A model generated the notes under the pieces. It ran no database searches, was not told the origin of the DNA, and worked only from the letters and a program-made list of their open reading frames with translations. 64,000 nt of DNA, taken from the NCBI RefSeq assembly GCF_036226465.1, contig NZ_CP108476.1:7688001-7752000 (forward strand), in the 5' to 3' direction. Shown here piece after piece: positions 16,576 to 25,064 of this stretch. A program made the translations under genes and the position numbers. Every line of letters begins with the position of its first letter. Positions within the stretch are counted from its first letter, which is position 1. The stretch is from Kitasatospora sp. NBC_01250. Its GTDB lineage: Bacteria; Actinomycetota; Actinomycetes; Streptomycetales; Streptomycetaceae.

Positions 16576-17157
16576 TCAGCTCAGGTCCTCGGGGACCAGC
16601 GTGGCGTGCACCGCGTCGTGCAGGCGGTGGCTGCTCGAGCTGCGGAACAGCGCCGGCCGGTAGCCCGCGCGACGGAAGCCGATCCAGGCGCCCATCACCT
16701 GGCTCGGCATGTTGTCGGCCGCCGCATAGGCGTCGATCCGTGCCAGACCCAGCTGCTCGAAGCCGAACCGGCAGATCAGGCGCAGCGCCCTGGTCGCCGT
16801 GCGCAGGCTGCGGGCTTCCGGCAGCAGCCACACGACGACCTCGGCACTCTGCGTCCCGGCCCGGAAGTCGACGAGTTCGGCCCACCCCACCGCCGGCCCC
16901 GCGCCGAGGGCCACCACGAAGTAGGCGGCCCGGTCCTCGGCCCACAGCCGCGGCGGGACCCGGTCGAGCCACTCGGCGGCGGCCGACCGGTCCCGGTGCG
17001 GGACGACGCCCTGCAGAAACTCGCGCACGATCGGGTCCCGGGTGCCGGCCAGCACGGTGTCGGCGTCCTGCTCGGCACTGGGCGGCCGGAGCAGGACGTC
17101 ACCGTCGACCAGGGTCGGCACGCCGGGCAGCGAACTGAGCGGTCGCATCGCGGTCAC
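16576..17157 (-). CDS. GNAT-family N-acetyltransferase
   Basis: A 193-residue acetyltransferase of the RimJ/RimL-like type. It shows a central GWAELVDF strand, the acetyl-CoA region around LRTATRALRLICRFGFEQLG and the NMPSQVMGAWIGFRRAGY C-terminal motif. The GTG start at 17157 overlaps the TGA of the 2223-residue toxin-like gene by four bases (GTGA). Coupled translation suggests co-production with that protein, so a modifying or protective role is possible. An ordinary, unrelated acetyltransferase is also possible. Confidence 0.85.
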   Translation of the reverse strand: MTAMRPLSSLPGVPTLVDGDVLLRPPSAEQDADTVLAGTRDPIVREFLQGVVPHRDRSAAAEWLDRVPPRLWAEDRAAYFVVALGAGPAVGWAELVDFRAGTQSAEVVVWLLPEARSLRTATRALRLICRFGFEQLGLARIDAYAAADNMPSQVMGAWIGFRRAGYRPALFRSSSSHRLHDAVHATLVPEDLS

Positions 17158-20100
17158 GGCTTGAACTTCTTCTGGGCCTGGACGATCTCGCCGTCGCTGT
17201 CGTCCGAGCTCCCGATGTCGCCCTCGTCGCCGCTGCTCTCGTCTTCGCTCTCCTCCCAGTCCTGGCGCTTCCCGCCGAGACCAGGACCGTGGACCTCGTA
17301 GTGGCCGTCCTCCAGGTCCAGCTCGATGATCCTGGTCGGGCCGGGTTGGACCGTCAGCGGTGCGAGGAGATGCTCGGTGCCGTCCGGCAGGTGGACGCGG
17401 ATCGACGCGCCGAGCGCGGTGGCGACGATCTGGGGAGCGAGGTCGCCGGCGTTCCCCGCCCAGTTGCCGCTGGTCGACAGTGTCTCGATGAGGTCGTCCA
17501 TGCCCACCCCGTACTGGGTTGCGTGCTGCCGGACCGTCTCCAGGTTCCCGTCCTGGAGCACCCAGTCGGTGACCCGGCTGCGGAGGTCGAGCGCGGCGTG
17601 ATGGGAGGGCGGGGCGCCGGTCAGGGCCACGCCGACGGCGTGGTAGAGGCAGTCGCCGTCACGCGGGATGGTGTTGCCGAGCATCGCGGTTCCGAGTCGG
17701 AGCGAGATCTCGTCATGGCTCGGCGGGGTGGTCGCGGGGGTCTCCTTGAACGTCTTCTCCGCCTCCGCGAAGGCTTCCAGCTCGGCCGCCTTCGCCTGTG
17801 ACCGGGTGGACGGCGCGTTCACGAGGCCGTGGTAGTACCGGGTCAGCGCCGCCAACTCCTGCGGCCGGTCCGTCGGCCGGTCGGCGCTGGTGACCGCGCC
17901 CAGCCACTTGCCGAGCTGCGTGATGTGATCCGGCGGCGCCGAGAACGTACCGAGGGCCTTCAGCCCGAACTCGCCGCGGTGCTCGGCCCATGCTCCCTTC
18001 ACCGCCTGCTCGCCCTCCTTCCCGAAGGCGAGTGACATGCCGCGGTCCCAGTTCCCCAGGCCCTTCAGGTACTGCTCGGCCCCGAGTGCGGTCTTGGCAG
18101 CGGAACTGGCCTTCAGGCCCTCGAGGTTCTTCGGGGTGAACGTGCGGCCTGCGAGTTGGTTGATCGCCTCCTGGTCGACCGGCCCCAGGACCTCGGCGTG
18201 CGCCTTCCAGTCCTGGTACGAGTGCGCCAGGTCCTTCAGCCCCATGCCGAACGGCGCCGCCCCGTCGAAGTGGCTCGCCAGCGCCCTGGGCCCGACGGGG
18301 GCCCCGTCGTGCCCGCCCTTGGTGACCGGCAGATCGATCTCGCCGCTGCTGCTGGCGGTGCCGCCCTGCAGGTGGTCGGGGAAGCTCGCGAACGGCATCT
18401 TCTGGTGGACCGTCACGAAGGTCTCCAGGAGGCCGCCCAGCTTCCGGGACGCTTCGTGGTCGCTCGCGGAGTCCAGTGTGCCGAGCTGCTTCTGGGCCTC
18501 CTTGATGGCCTTGAGGTCGTCGGCGTGGCCCGGCATGTCGCGGACGACGGTCTCCATACCGCTGAACCGGTCGCCGAGCCAGTTGCCCAGCTCCCTGGTG
18601 CCCCGCCCCTCGAAGGAGAGCAGCGTTCCGCGCAGCAGCGACCACGACCCCGTGTGGGAGAGCTGTCCGCCACCGCCGAACTGCGTGGGGGGACGGTCCT
18701 TTTCGCTCAGCATGATGCGGCCGACCCGGGGCCCGTCCGCTCCGCCCGGCTTGACCGAGACGTCCGCGAGGAAGCCCTGCTTCGGAAGCTTCCCGGAGCC
18801 GTAGGTCTCCGGCGGTGGGTTGGTCTTGTCGAAGCCGAGTTCCTTGAGGATCGCCGGGCCCTCCTTGCCTTCCATCAGCTTGGGGAAGGAGCGCAGCAGG
18901 CCACGGGCCAGGTGCCGCTTCGCGGCGACCACGTCCTCCGGCGTCAGCGACTTGTTCTCCTTGAGGTCGAGCAGCTTGTTGCGGACGACGTCCCCGATGG
19001 TGTTCTCCCCCACCGGCTCCTCGTCGCTCTCGTCACCCGTGCCCTCGTCCTCCTGGGGCTTCGGCTTCTTCGCCGCGTTCTGCTCGGCCTGGTCGAGCCC
19101 CTTCATGGTGGAGTGCTCACCGCGGCCGACGGCCCGGCCGTCGGCGAACGAGGCGAAGCTGGTCAGCTGCGACAGCTCGACGTAACCCGAGAGCAGGTCG
19201 CCCAACTGCTCGTGCCACTCGTGCAGCTGCTGGTCGTGCGGCGGGGTGTCCGGGAGGCGGTCGAGCCGGTCGAGGATGTCGTCCCAGCGGGTCGCCACCT
19301 TCGCCGCGTCCTTGGCCTCGGCCCCGGTGCCGCGCGGCTTGTACTCCCGCAGCTCCTTGACCTCGGTCTTGAGCTCGGTCCACAGCTCGTGGGCATTGCG
19401 CCCCGCCAGTCCGCCGACCGCGCGGCGGGTCAGCGTCCAGGGCACCGTGTGCGAGCGCTGCTTGCCTCCGTAGCGGGTCATCGGGCGGTCGGCGGAGATG
19501 GAGATCTCGCTCACCTTCACCTCGTGGCCGGCGAGCTTGTCCGTCCGGCCCTCCGGTACGTCCAGGTGCACCCCCACCGGCAGCGGGCGGCGCTGCTCGA
19601 CCGGCGGGCGCGGCGGGCCGGTCCGGGAATCCTGCGAGCCACTGCGCATCGACTCGTCGGAGTCGCTCTCGGACTCGGTTTCGGAGTGCCGGCCCATGGA
19701 GGCATCGGAGTCCCGGCCCATGGACGTGTCGGACACCCGGCCCATCGACGCGTCGTCGTCGCTCTCGCGCTCGGACCCGGAACCCATGGAGACGTCGGAG
19801 CCGTCGCGCTTCAACGGCGCCACCGGCGGTGCCGGCGGCGGGTCGTGGCGCACCGAGGAGCCGGGACGGGCCGCGGGCTCCTGCTGCTTCGGCAGGGGCG
19901 GGGGCGGCGGCGCGAGCGGGGGCTCGTGCTGGAGGGGCACGGTGGCCTCGGGCTGCTGGTGGTCCGCGCCGGTGCCCGCCGGCTGGTGCTGCTCCGCGCC
20001 GGTGCCCGCCGGCTGGTGCTGTTCCTGGACGGTGGTGGGGTCGTGGTGCTCCAGCACGGTGGTCGCCGGCTCGTGGTGCTGCGTGGGTGCGGCGGGGGGC

Positions 20101-23100
20101 ACGTGCTGTCCGGGCACGGCGGGGGGCTCGTGCTGCAGGGGCACGGTGGCCTCGGGCTGCTGGTGGTCCGCGCCGGTGCCCGCCGGGTGGTGCTGTTCCT
20201 GGACGGTGGTGGGGTCGTGGTGCTCCAGCACGGTGGGCGCCGGCTCGTGGTGCTGCGTGGGTGCGGCGGGTGGCACGTGCTGCCCGGGCACGGCGGGGGC
20301 CTGGCGCTGCGGTGGCACGTGCTGTCCCGGTACGGCCGGCGGCTGGTGCTGCGGGGGCACGGGTGCGTGCCCCACCGGCGCGGGCGGGAGCGTGCCGTCG
20401 CCGAGCAGGTTGCGGACGGCCTCGTGCAGGTCGTGGTCCTCCTGCACCGCGTTGACCGGGTTGGCGGGCTCCGGGTGGATCGCCTGCGGGTCCTTGCCGT
20501 ACAGCCGCTCCATCAGCGGGAGCAGGTCCGGCTCGTTCTCCTTCACCCACTCGGGGCCGTTGTTGCGCGCCTCGCCGGTGTAGAGGTCGGTGCCGTGGTT
20601 GGTGCCGAGGTAGGCGTTGCTGACCTGGGCGAAGTACTCCAGCTCGTCGCGCGAGGCGTAGTTGTCGTTGTCGGTGTCGTGCAGGTTCCGGGCACCGTCG
20701 GACCAGGTGATCGGCGTCTCCTCGCCGAACATCCTGGTCATGTCGTCGGTGTTGATCTTGCCCTGGTACGCCTCGGTGATGGTCCGTCGGTCGTCGGGCG
20801 ACAGGCCGTACTGGTGGATGTTGTGGGCGAACTCGTGCGTGGAGGTGGAGTAGCCGTCCGCGTAGTCCCCGGCACCCGGCACGGTGGTGTGCCCACCGAG
20901 CAGGTTCTCCTCGGCGAAGGCCGTGTGCAGTCCACCCGAACCGCGGATGGTGTCCCACCCGCGGCCGCCGCCGGAGGCCCCGCCCGCCTGGGCGCCGGCC
21001 AGGCGCTGGAACGCGGGCACGTCGGTCATTTTGACGCCCTTGGGCACCACCGTCACGGCGGCGCCGCGCTTGAGCAACTCGGCTGCCACGTGCGGGTCCT
21101 GGAGCATCCGCGCGACCTGGGCCTGCGCGGCCTCGCGGGCCGAGACCGGCTGCTCGCTGCGCGGGTCGACGTTCACCATGAAGTGTGCGGCGGTACGCGC
21201 GAACTCGTCCGGCGGCAGCTCGTCGCGCAGGCGGTCGACCAGCTCCGGGTTCCGGGCGAGCCAGTGCCGCCCGTTCGCGTCCAGGCTGCCGATGGCCTTG
21301 GCCCGGTCGGCCGGTGTCATCCCCGGCAGCTTGTCGACGAGTTCGGTGGCGTGATCGATGTCCGTCGTGCGGAAGACGTCGCGGCTGTGACCCTCCGCCA
21401 TCCACTTGGTGTGGGAGGTCAGCACGGGCGGCCGGTTGTCCACGGGCTTGGTGTTCGCCTGCCGCGTACCGCCCCCGGCCGACCGGCCGGTGCCGGTGCC
21501 GCTGCTGGTGCCGGGTGGCGGCGCGGGCCGGTCCGAGTCGGGTCGCGGCCCGGCCGGGCGCTCCGGAGCCGGACGCAGCCCCCCGAGCGAGGTGGTCGGG
21601 CGGGGGGCGCCGGGCGCCGGTGGCGGCGGAGCGACGTCCGATGTGTCGTGACGGGGCACGGGGGTGGGTGTGGGTGTGGCGAAGGCGGGGCCCTCGGCCC
21701 GGCCACCACCGCCCGCCCCCGCGCCCGCCGGAACGCTCACGGGCGGCGCGCCGGCCATGACCGGCTGCTGCTGGGCCTCGTGGTCGCCGCCGCCGTGCGA
21801 GGAGGCGGGCGCGGCCGACGGGGACGGCACGTGGTCGCCGAACCGCATGGAGGACGGGTCGACGGCGACCGCACTGTGGACGGGCGCGGGCATGCTCGTG
21901 TCGTCGAGGTGCACGCCGGACAGGACCGGGTGCGGGACGTCGGACGACTGGAAGGCCGGAGCCTCCACCCGGGTCGGGGCTTCGGTGCGGATCGGGGTGG
22001 TCTCGACCGGGGCCGGGGCGTCGGTGCGGATCTGCGTCATCTCGACCGGGGCCGGAGCCTCGGTGCGGATCTGCGTCATCTCGACGGGGGCCGGGGCCTC
22101 GGGCCGGATCTGGGTGGTTTCCACCGGGGTTGGCGCGTCGGTGCGGATCTGGGTCGTCTCGACCGGGGTCGGAGCCTCGGGCCGGATCTGGTTGGTCTCC
22201 ACCGGGGTTGGCGCGTCGGTGCGGATCTGCGTCGTCTCCACCGGCGTCGGGGCAGGGGCCTCCCGCGGGGTCTCGACGGTGGGCGTCGGGCGGACAGCCT
22301 CCTCCGGCGCCGGGGCGTCGGTACGGATCTGGGTGCTCTCGACGGGGGTTGGGGCCTCGGGCCGGATCTGGGTGCTCTCGACGGGGGTTCGGGCTTCGGG
22401 CCGGATCTGGGTCGTCTCGACCGGCGTCGGGGCAGGGGCCTCCCGCGGGGTCTCGACGGTGGGCGCCACGGGCTCGGGCTCGTGCACGGCCGACCGGTTC
22501 TCGGCCGGCAGGTCCGTCGGCGTGGGCGAGCGGTCCGCGTTCAACTGCACGGGAGCAGCGGGCTGCGGCTCGGCCTCGGGCTCGACGCGCGAGGATCCCG
22601 TCGTCCGCCCGCCGGTCGACCCGGTCGAGCCGGTCGACCCGATCGGTTCGTTCGAGCCGCTGCGGTCGGCGCCGCTGCCGGTCGGCGAGGTGGTGTCGCG
22701 ATCCAGGGTGAAGGGTGACAGGCCGTGCGGAGCGGTACCGCCGTCGTCCTGCGACGACGTGTCCTTGACGCCGCGGAACGTCGAGCCGGAGCCCGAGCCC
22801 GTGCCGTCGAGCCCGGCTCCTGCGTCGTCGCCGAGGTTCGGGTTGCCGCTCTTGGTGAAGACGGGGTTGCCGGTCGAGTCGAGGTGCGTCTGCCCCGGGG
22901 GCAGGTCGTGGTGCGGGATCTCCGGTGACGGCGGCCCGGAGTGACCCCGGAACGCACCGGCGGCCGCGTGCGCACCGGCGGCCCCGGCACCGCCGAGCCC
23001 CGAGCCGAGCAGGGTGCTGCCGTCGACGTGCCCGGTGGTGATCGCCTGCGTGGTCGCGTCGGTGGCGACGCCGACCGCGGCTCCGGTGGCCATCTTGCCG

Positions 23101-23825
23101 GGGACGGTCCCCATCGCGCCCCTGAGACCGAGTGCGGCCCCGCCCTCGCCGACGCCCTTGCCGATCAGGTGCCCGGCCGCACCGGCGACCGCTCCGCCCT
23201 CCGCGGCCTGCCCGACCTCCTTGAAGTCGATGCTCTTGCGGTGGCCCTGGGCCACCTCGATGCCCTGAGCCATCAGGTTGATGGCCGCCATCTGGGCCGC
23301 CTGCTTGGCCGCCATCGTGACGACCTCCTTCAGGAAGGCCTTCAGCAGCGCCTGCACGGCCGCACGGCCGGCCGCGATGGCGATCGGGATCTGCGCGAGC
23401 GAGATGCCCAGGGTCTCGGGTGCCTCGGCCTCCGCCGTCGCGATGTCGAAGGCCAGGATGGCGAGTGACGCGATGATCTGGATCTTGGCGGTCTCGGCGG
23501 AGTTGGCCATCTCCTCCAGCATGTCGCCCATGCTGTTGCAGGAGTCGACCAGCCCGGGGAAGTAGCCGGGCTGGTCCGCGGTGCCCTTGCCGACCGTGTA
23601 CTGCGCCCAGAAGGTGTTCAACGACTCGGCCGCGGAGCCCTGTTGCCCGTCCAGCGCCTGCTTGACGGCGTTGTCGGCGGCGTGTCCGGCGTCCTCCACG
23701 CTCTTCGCCGTCTTGCGCCAGCGGTCCGCCATCTCCCGCAGCGCGTCCTCGTCGGCCTCGGGCCAACGGGTGCCGGCGAGCAGCATCAGGACCCACTGCA
23801 GGGGTTCGGGCAACTCGACTGCCAT
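17154..23825 (-). CDS. Giant CpnT-like polymorphic-toxin candidate with zincin and OTU-like domains
   Basis: A 2223-residue modular protein. Residues 1-300 are helical and Ala/Gly-rich, start MAVELPEPLQWVLMLLAGT and contain a WPEADEDALREMADRW segment, as in CpnT/WXG100-like N-termini of type VII-linked proteins. Residues ~300-780 are low-complexity, with 13-residue PVETTQIRPEAPT-type repeats. Residues ~780-1110 hold a metalloprotease-like domain with HEFAH (H997-H1001) and downstream acidic E1061/E1063 as candidate third ligands. Residues ~1140-1310 are His/Pro/Gln repeats and ~1320-1400 Ser/Asp repeats. Two copies of a DRPxT(x)6SHTxxW module lie near 1440 and 1705. Residues ~2050-2180 carry DGDCLYHA (Cys2059) and DGHYEV (His2175), the signature of OTU cysteine proteases. 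The C-terminus is acidic and ends QKKFKP. No signal peptide. Export by a type VII-like route is inferred. Confidence 0.8.
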   Translation of the reverse strand: MAVELPEPLQWVLMLLAGTRWPEADEDALREMADRWRKTAKSVEDAGHAADNAVKQALDGQQGSAAESLNTFWAQYTVGKGTADQPGYFPGLVDSCNSMGDMLEEMANSAETAKIQIIASLAILAFDIATAEAEAPETLGISLAQIPIAIAAGRAAVQALLKAFLKEVVTMAAKQAAQMAAINLMAQGIEVAQGHRKSIDFKEVGQAAEGGAVAGAAGHLIGKGVGEGGAALGLRGAMGTVPGKMATGAAVGVATDATTQAITTGHVDGSTLLGSGLGGAGAAGAHAAAGAFRGHSGPPSPEIPHHDLPPGQTHLDSTGNPVFTKSGNPNLGDDAGAGLDGTGSGSGSTFRGVKDTSSQDDGGTAPHGLSPFTLDRDTTSPTGSGADRSGSNEPIGSTGSTGSTGGRTTGSSRVEPEAEPQPAAPVQLNADRSPTPTDLPAENRSAVHEPEPVAPTVETPREAPAPTPVETTQIRPEARTPVESTQIRPEAPTPVESTQIRTDAPAPEEAVRPTPTVETPREAPAPTPVETTQIRTDAPTPVETNQIRPEAPTPVETTQIRTDAPTPVETTQIRPEAPAPVEMTQIRTEAPAPVEMTQIRTDAPAPVETTPIRTEAPTRVEAPAFQSSDVPHPVLSGVHLDDTSMPAPVHSAVAVDPSSMRFGDHVPSPSAAPASSHGGGDHEAQQQPVMAGAPPVSVPAGAGAGGGGRAEGPAFATPTPTPVPRHDTSDVAPPPPAPGAPRPTTSLGGLRPAPERPAGPRPDSDRPAPPPGTSSGTGTGRSAGGGTRQANTKPVDNRPPVLTSHTKWMAEGHSRDVFRTTDIDHATELVDKLPGMTPADRAKAIGSLDANGRHWLARNPELVDRLRDELPPDEFARTAAHFMVNVDPRSEQPVSAREAAQAQVARMLQDPHVAAELLKRGAAVTVVPKGVKMTDVPAFQRLAGAQAGGASGGGRGWDTIRGSGGLHTAFAEENLLGGHTTVPGAGDYADGYSTSTHEFAHNIHQYGLSPDDRRTITEAYQGKINTDDMTRMFGEETPITWSDGARNLHDTDNDNYASRDELEYFAQVSNAYLGTNHGTDLYTGEARNNGPEWVKENEPDLLPLMERLYGKDPQAIHPEPANPVNAVQEDHDLHEAVRNLLGDGTLPPAPVGHAPVPPQHQPPAVPGQHVPPQRQAPAVPGQHVPPAAPTQHHEPAPTVLEHHDPTTVQEQHHPAGTGADHQQPEATVPLQHEPPAVPGQHVPPAAPTQHHEPATTVLEHHDPTTVQEQHQPAGTGAEQHQPAGTGADHQQPEATVPLQHEPPLAPPPPPLPKQQEPAARPGSSVRHDPPPAPPVAPLKRDGSDVSMGSGSERESDDDASMGRVSDTSMGRDSDASMGRHSETESESDSDESMRSGSQDSRTGPPRPPVEQRRPLPVGVHLDVPEGRTDKLAGHEVKVSEISISADRPMTRYGGKQRSHTVPWTLTRRAVGGLAGRNAHELWTELKTEVKELREYKPRGTGAEAKDAAKVATRWDDILDRLDRLPDTPPHDQQLHEWHEQLGDLLSGYVELSQLTSFASFADGRAVGRGEHSTMKGLDQAEQNAAKKPKPQEDEGTGDESDEEPVGENTIGDVVRNKLLDLKENKSLTPEDVVAAKRHLARGLLRSFPKLMEGKEGPAILKELGFDKTNPPPETYGSGKLPKQGFLADVSVKPGGADGPRVGRIMLSEKDRPPTQFGGGGQLSHTGSWSLLRGTLLSFEGRGTRELGNWLGDRFSGMETVVRDMPGHADDLKAIKEAQKQLGTLDSASDHEASRKLGGLLETFVTVHQKMPFASFPDHLQGGTASSSGEIDLPVTKGGHDGAPVGPRALASHFDGAAPFGMGLKDLAHSYQDWKAHAEVLGPVDQEAINQLAGRTFTPKNLEGLKASSAAKTALGAEQYLKGLGNWDRGMSLAFGKEGEQAVKGAWAEHRGEFGLKALGTFSAPPDHITQLGKWLGAVTSADRPTDRPQELAALTRYYHGLVNAPSTRSQAKAAELEAFAEAEKTFKETPATTPPSHDEISLRLGTAMLGNTIPRDGDCLYHAVGVALTGAPPSHHAALDLRSRVTDWVLQDGNLETVRQHATQYGVGMDDLIETLSTSGNWAGNAGDLAPQIVATALGASIRVHLPDGTEHLLAPLTVQPGPTRIIELDLEDGHYEVHGPGLGGKRQDWEESEDESSGDEGDIGSSDDSDGEIVQAQKKFKP
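19921..20370 (-). repeat. His/Pro/Gln-rich repeats in the giant protein
   Basis: The region encodes roughly residues 1152-1302. Near-identical blocks such as HEPPAVPGQHVPP, TQHHEP, TVLEHHDPTTVQEQH and PAGTGADHQQPEATVPLQ occur two or more times. DNA identity between blocks is high, suggesting recent expansion by slippage or recombination. It is an extended linker by composition. Confidence 0.75.
21960..22450 (-). repeat. Threonine/proline 13-residue repeats in the giant protein
   Basis: The region encodes roughly residues 459-622. About ten imperfect copies of a unit like APTPVETTQIRPE follow one another, with variants VESTQIR, VEMTQIRTE and VETNQIRPE, and are partly interrupted by VETPREAPAP blocks. 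It probably forms an extended, possibly glycosylated stalk. Confidence 0.75.
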
Positions 23826-23830
23826 GGTTC

Positions 23831-24973
23831 TCAGCCCTTCCCGTTCACGGGGGTGCGGTCCTGGGCGGGTGCGCCCCGGTACATCGGCTCACGGGGCAGG
23901 ATCGGGCTGACCGTCGTCTCCATCGGCTGCAGCGGCGCGCTCTGCTGCGCCGGAGTGTCCGCGTTGTTCAGGTCGCCCTGGACGGAGCCGTCGGCCCCCT
24001 CGTAGCCGTCGGCCATCGCCTTGAGGCCGTCGGCGACGTACTTCAGGCCGTCCGGCATGCCGTTGAGGGTCTTCATGGTGTCGGCGCTGTACTTCAGGTA
24101 GCCCTTGTCGCCCTCGGCGAACTTCTTGCCCGACTCGTCGTTGCCCCACGGCGCCTGGCCCTCCATGGTGGAGAGGAAGGCGGTCATGCCGGTGCTGAGC
24201 TCGGTGAGTTGTTCGACAGCGGCGAGCAGGGGCGAGACCGCGGCGCGGTAGCGCGACGGGTCGACCGCGAAGCCGCTGCCGGCCGCTCCACCGGATGTGC
24301 CACCGGTCGGGCCGCTGGTCGCAGTGCTGGAGTAGGGCGTCGTGCTGGCGAGGCGGGGGGTCGCGTCGACGGCGGAGAGGGGCACCCCGATGGTGAGGTT
24401 GCGGGGGGTGGCGTCGACGGCGGAGAGGGGTGTCTCGGTGGTGAGGTTGCGGGGGGTGGCGTCGACGGCGGAGAGGGGTGTCTCGGTGGTGAGGTTGCGG
24501 GGGGTGGCGTCGGTCAGGAAGGGGGTGACGCTGGTCGGGGTGGCGTCGTCGGGCGAGAGGGGCCTCCCGATGGTGAGGTCGCGGGGGGTGGCGTCGACGG
24601 CGGAGAGGGGTGTCTCGGTGGTGAGGTTGCGGGGGGTGGCGTCGTCGGGCGAGAGGGGCCTCCCGATGGTGAGGTCGCGGGGGGTGGCGTCGTCGGGCGA
24701 GAGGGGCCTCCCGATGGTGAGGTCGCGGGGGGTGGCGTCGTCGGGCGAGAGGGGCCTCCCGATGGTGAGGTCGCGGGGGGTGGCGTCGTCGGGCGAGAGG
24801 GGCCTCCCGATGGTGAGGTCACGAGGGGTGGCGTCGACCGGCGAAAGGGGCACCTCGGTGGTGAGGTTGCGGGGTGTCTCGGTCAGGTACGGCGTCGTGC
24901 TGGTCCCACCGCCGGATGCGTCGGCGGAGTACGGCGTCATGGTGTCCGCGACGGTGCGGGAGTCGTCATCCAT
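23831..24973 (-). CDS. WXG100-like protein with 16-residue tandem repeats
   Basis: A 380-residue protein ending 6 nt before the giant gene starts. Residues 33-205 are ten copies of a 16-residue unit of the type TPRDLTIGRPLSPDDA or TPRNLTTETPLSAVDA, with one 12-residue interruption (TPTSVTPFLTDA). Residues ~235-345 are a helical domain with WGNDESGKKFAEG, similar to the W-x-G turn and following helix of WXG100 proteins, and SADTMKTLNGMPDGLKYVADGLKAMAD. No signal peptide is seen. It is probably a partner or co-substrate of the giant protein. The repeat has no known match that I can name. Confidence 0.75.
   Translation of the reverse strand: MDDDSRTVADTMTPYSADASGGGTSTTPYLTETPRNLTTEVPLSPVDATPRDLTIGRPLSPDDATPRDLTIGRPLSPDDATPRDLTIGRPLSPDDATPRDLTIGRPLSPDDATPRNLTTETPLSAVDATPRDLTIGRPLSPDDATPTSVTPFLTDATPRNLTTETPLSAVDATPRNLTTETPLSAVDATPRNLTIGVPLSAVDATPRLASTTPYSSTATSGPTGGTSGGAAGSGFAVDPSRYRAAVSPLLAAVEQLTELSTGMTAFLSTMEGQAPWGNDESGKKFAEGDKGYLKYSADTMKTLNGMPDGLKYVADGLKAMADGYEGADGSVQGDLNNADTPAQQSAPLQPMETTVSPILPREPMYRGAPAQDRTPVNGKG
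24362..24877 (-). repeat. 48-bp in-frame tandem repeat array
   Basis: Ten 48-bp units run from 24362 to 24877, broken by a 36-bp insertion at 24506-24541. Four consecutive units (24638-24829) encode the identical TPRDLTIGRPLSPDDA and are nearly identical in DNA, while other units encode the TPRNLTTETPLSAVDA type. Copy number is likely to vary between strains. Confidence 0.88.
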
Positions 24974-25064
24974 GGGGCTTCCGAATCATTTGGTCAACGT
25001 GGTCGGTGGGTCCGTCCGGTGCCCGCGAGCCCCGCACCATGAAGCGGGCGGGGCTCGCAGGCAC

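Noticed and set aside
18156..22718. Plus-strand open frame of 1520 codons opposite the giant protein
   Set aside because: Composition is that of a shadow frame and it only mirrors the repeats of the real gene.
24362..24877. CRISPR-like regular repeat
   Set aside because: The 48-bp units are contiguous, in frame and encode a 16-residue motif; there are no spacers and no cas genes.
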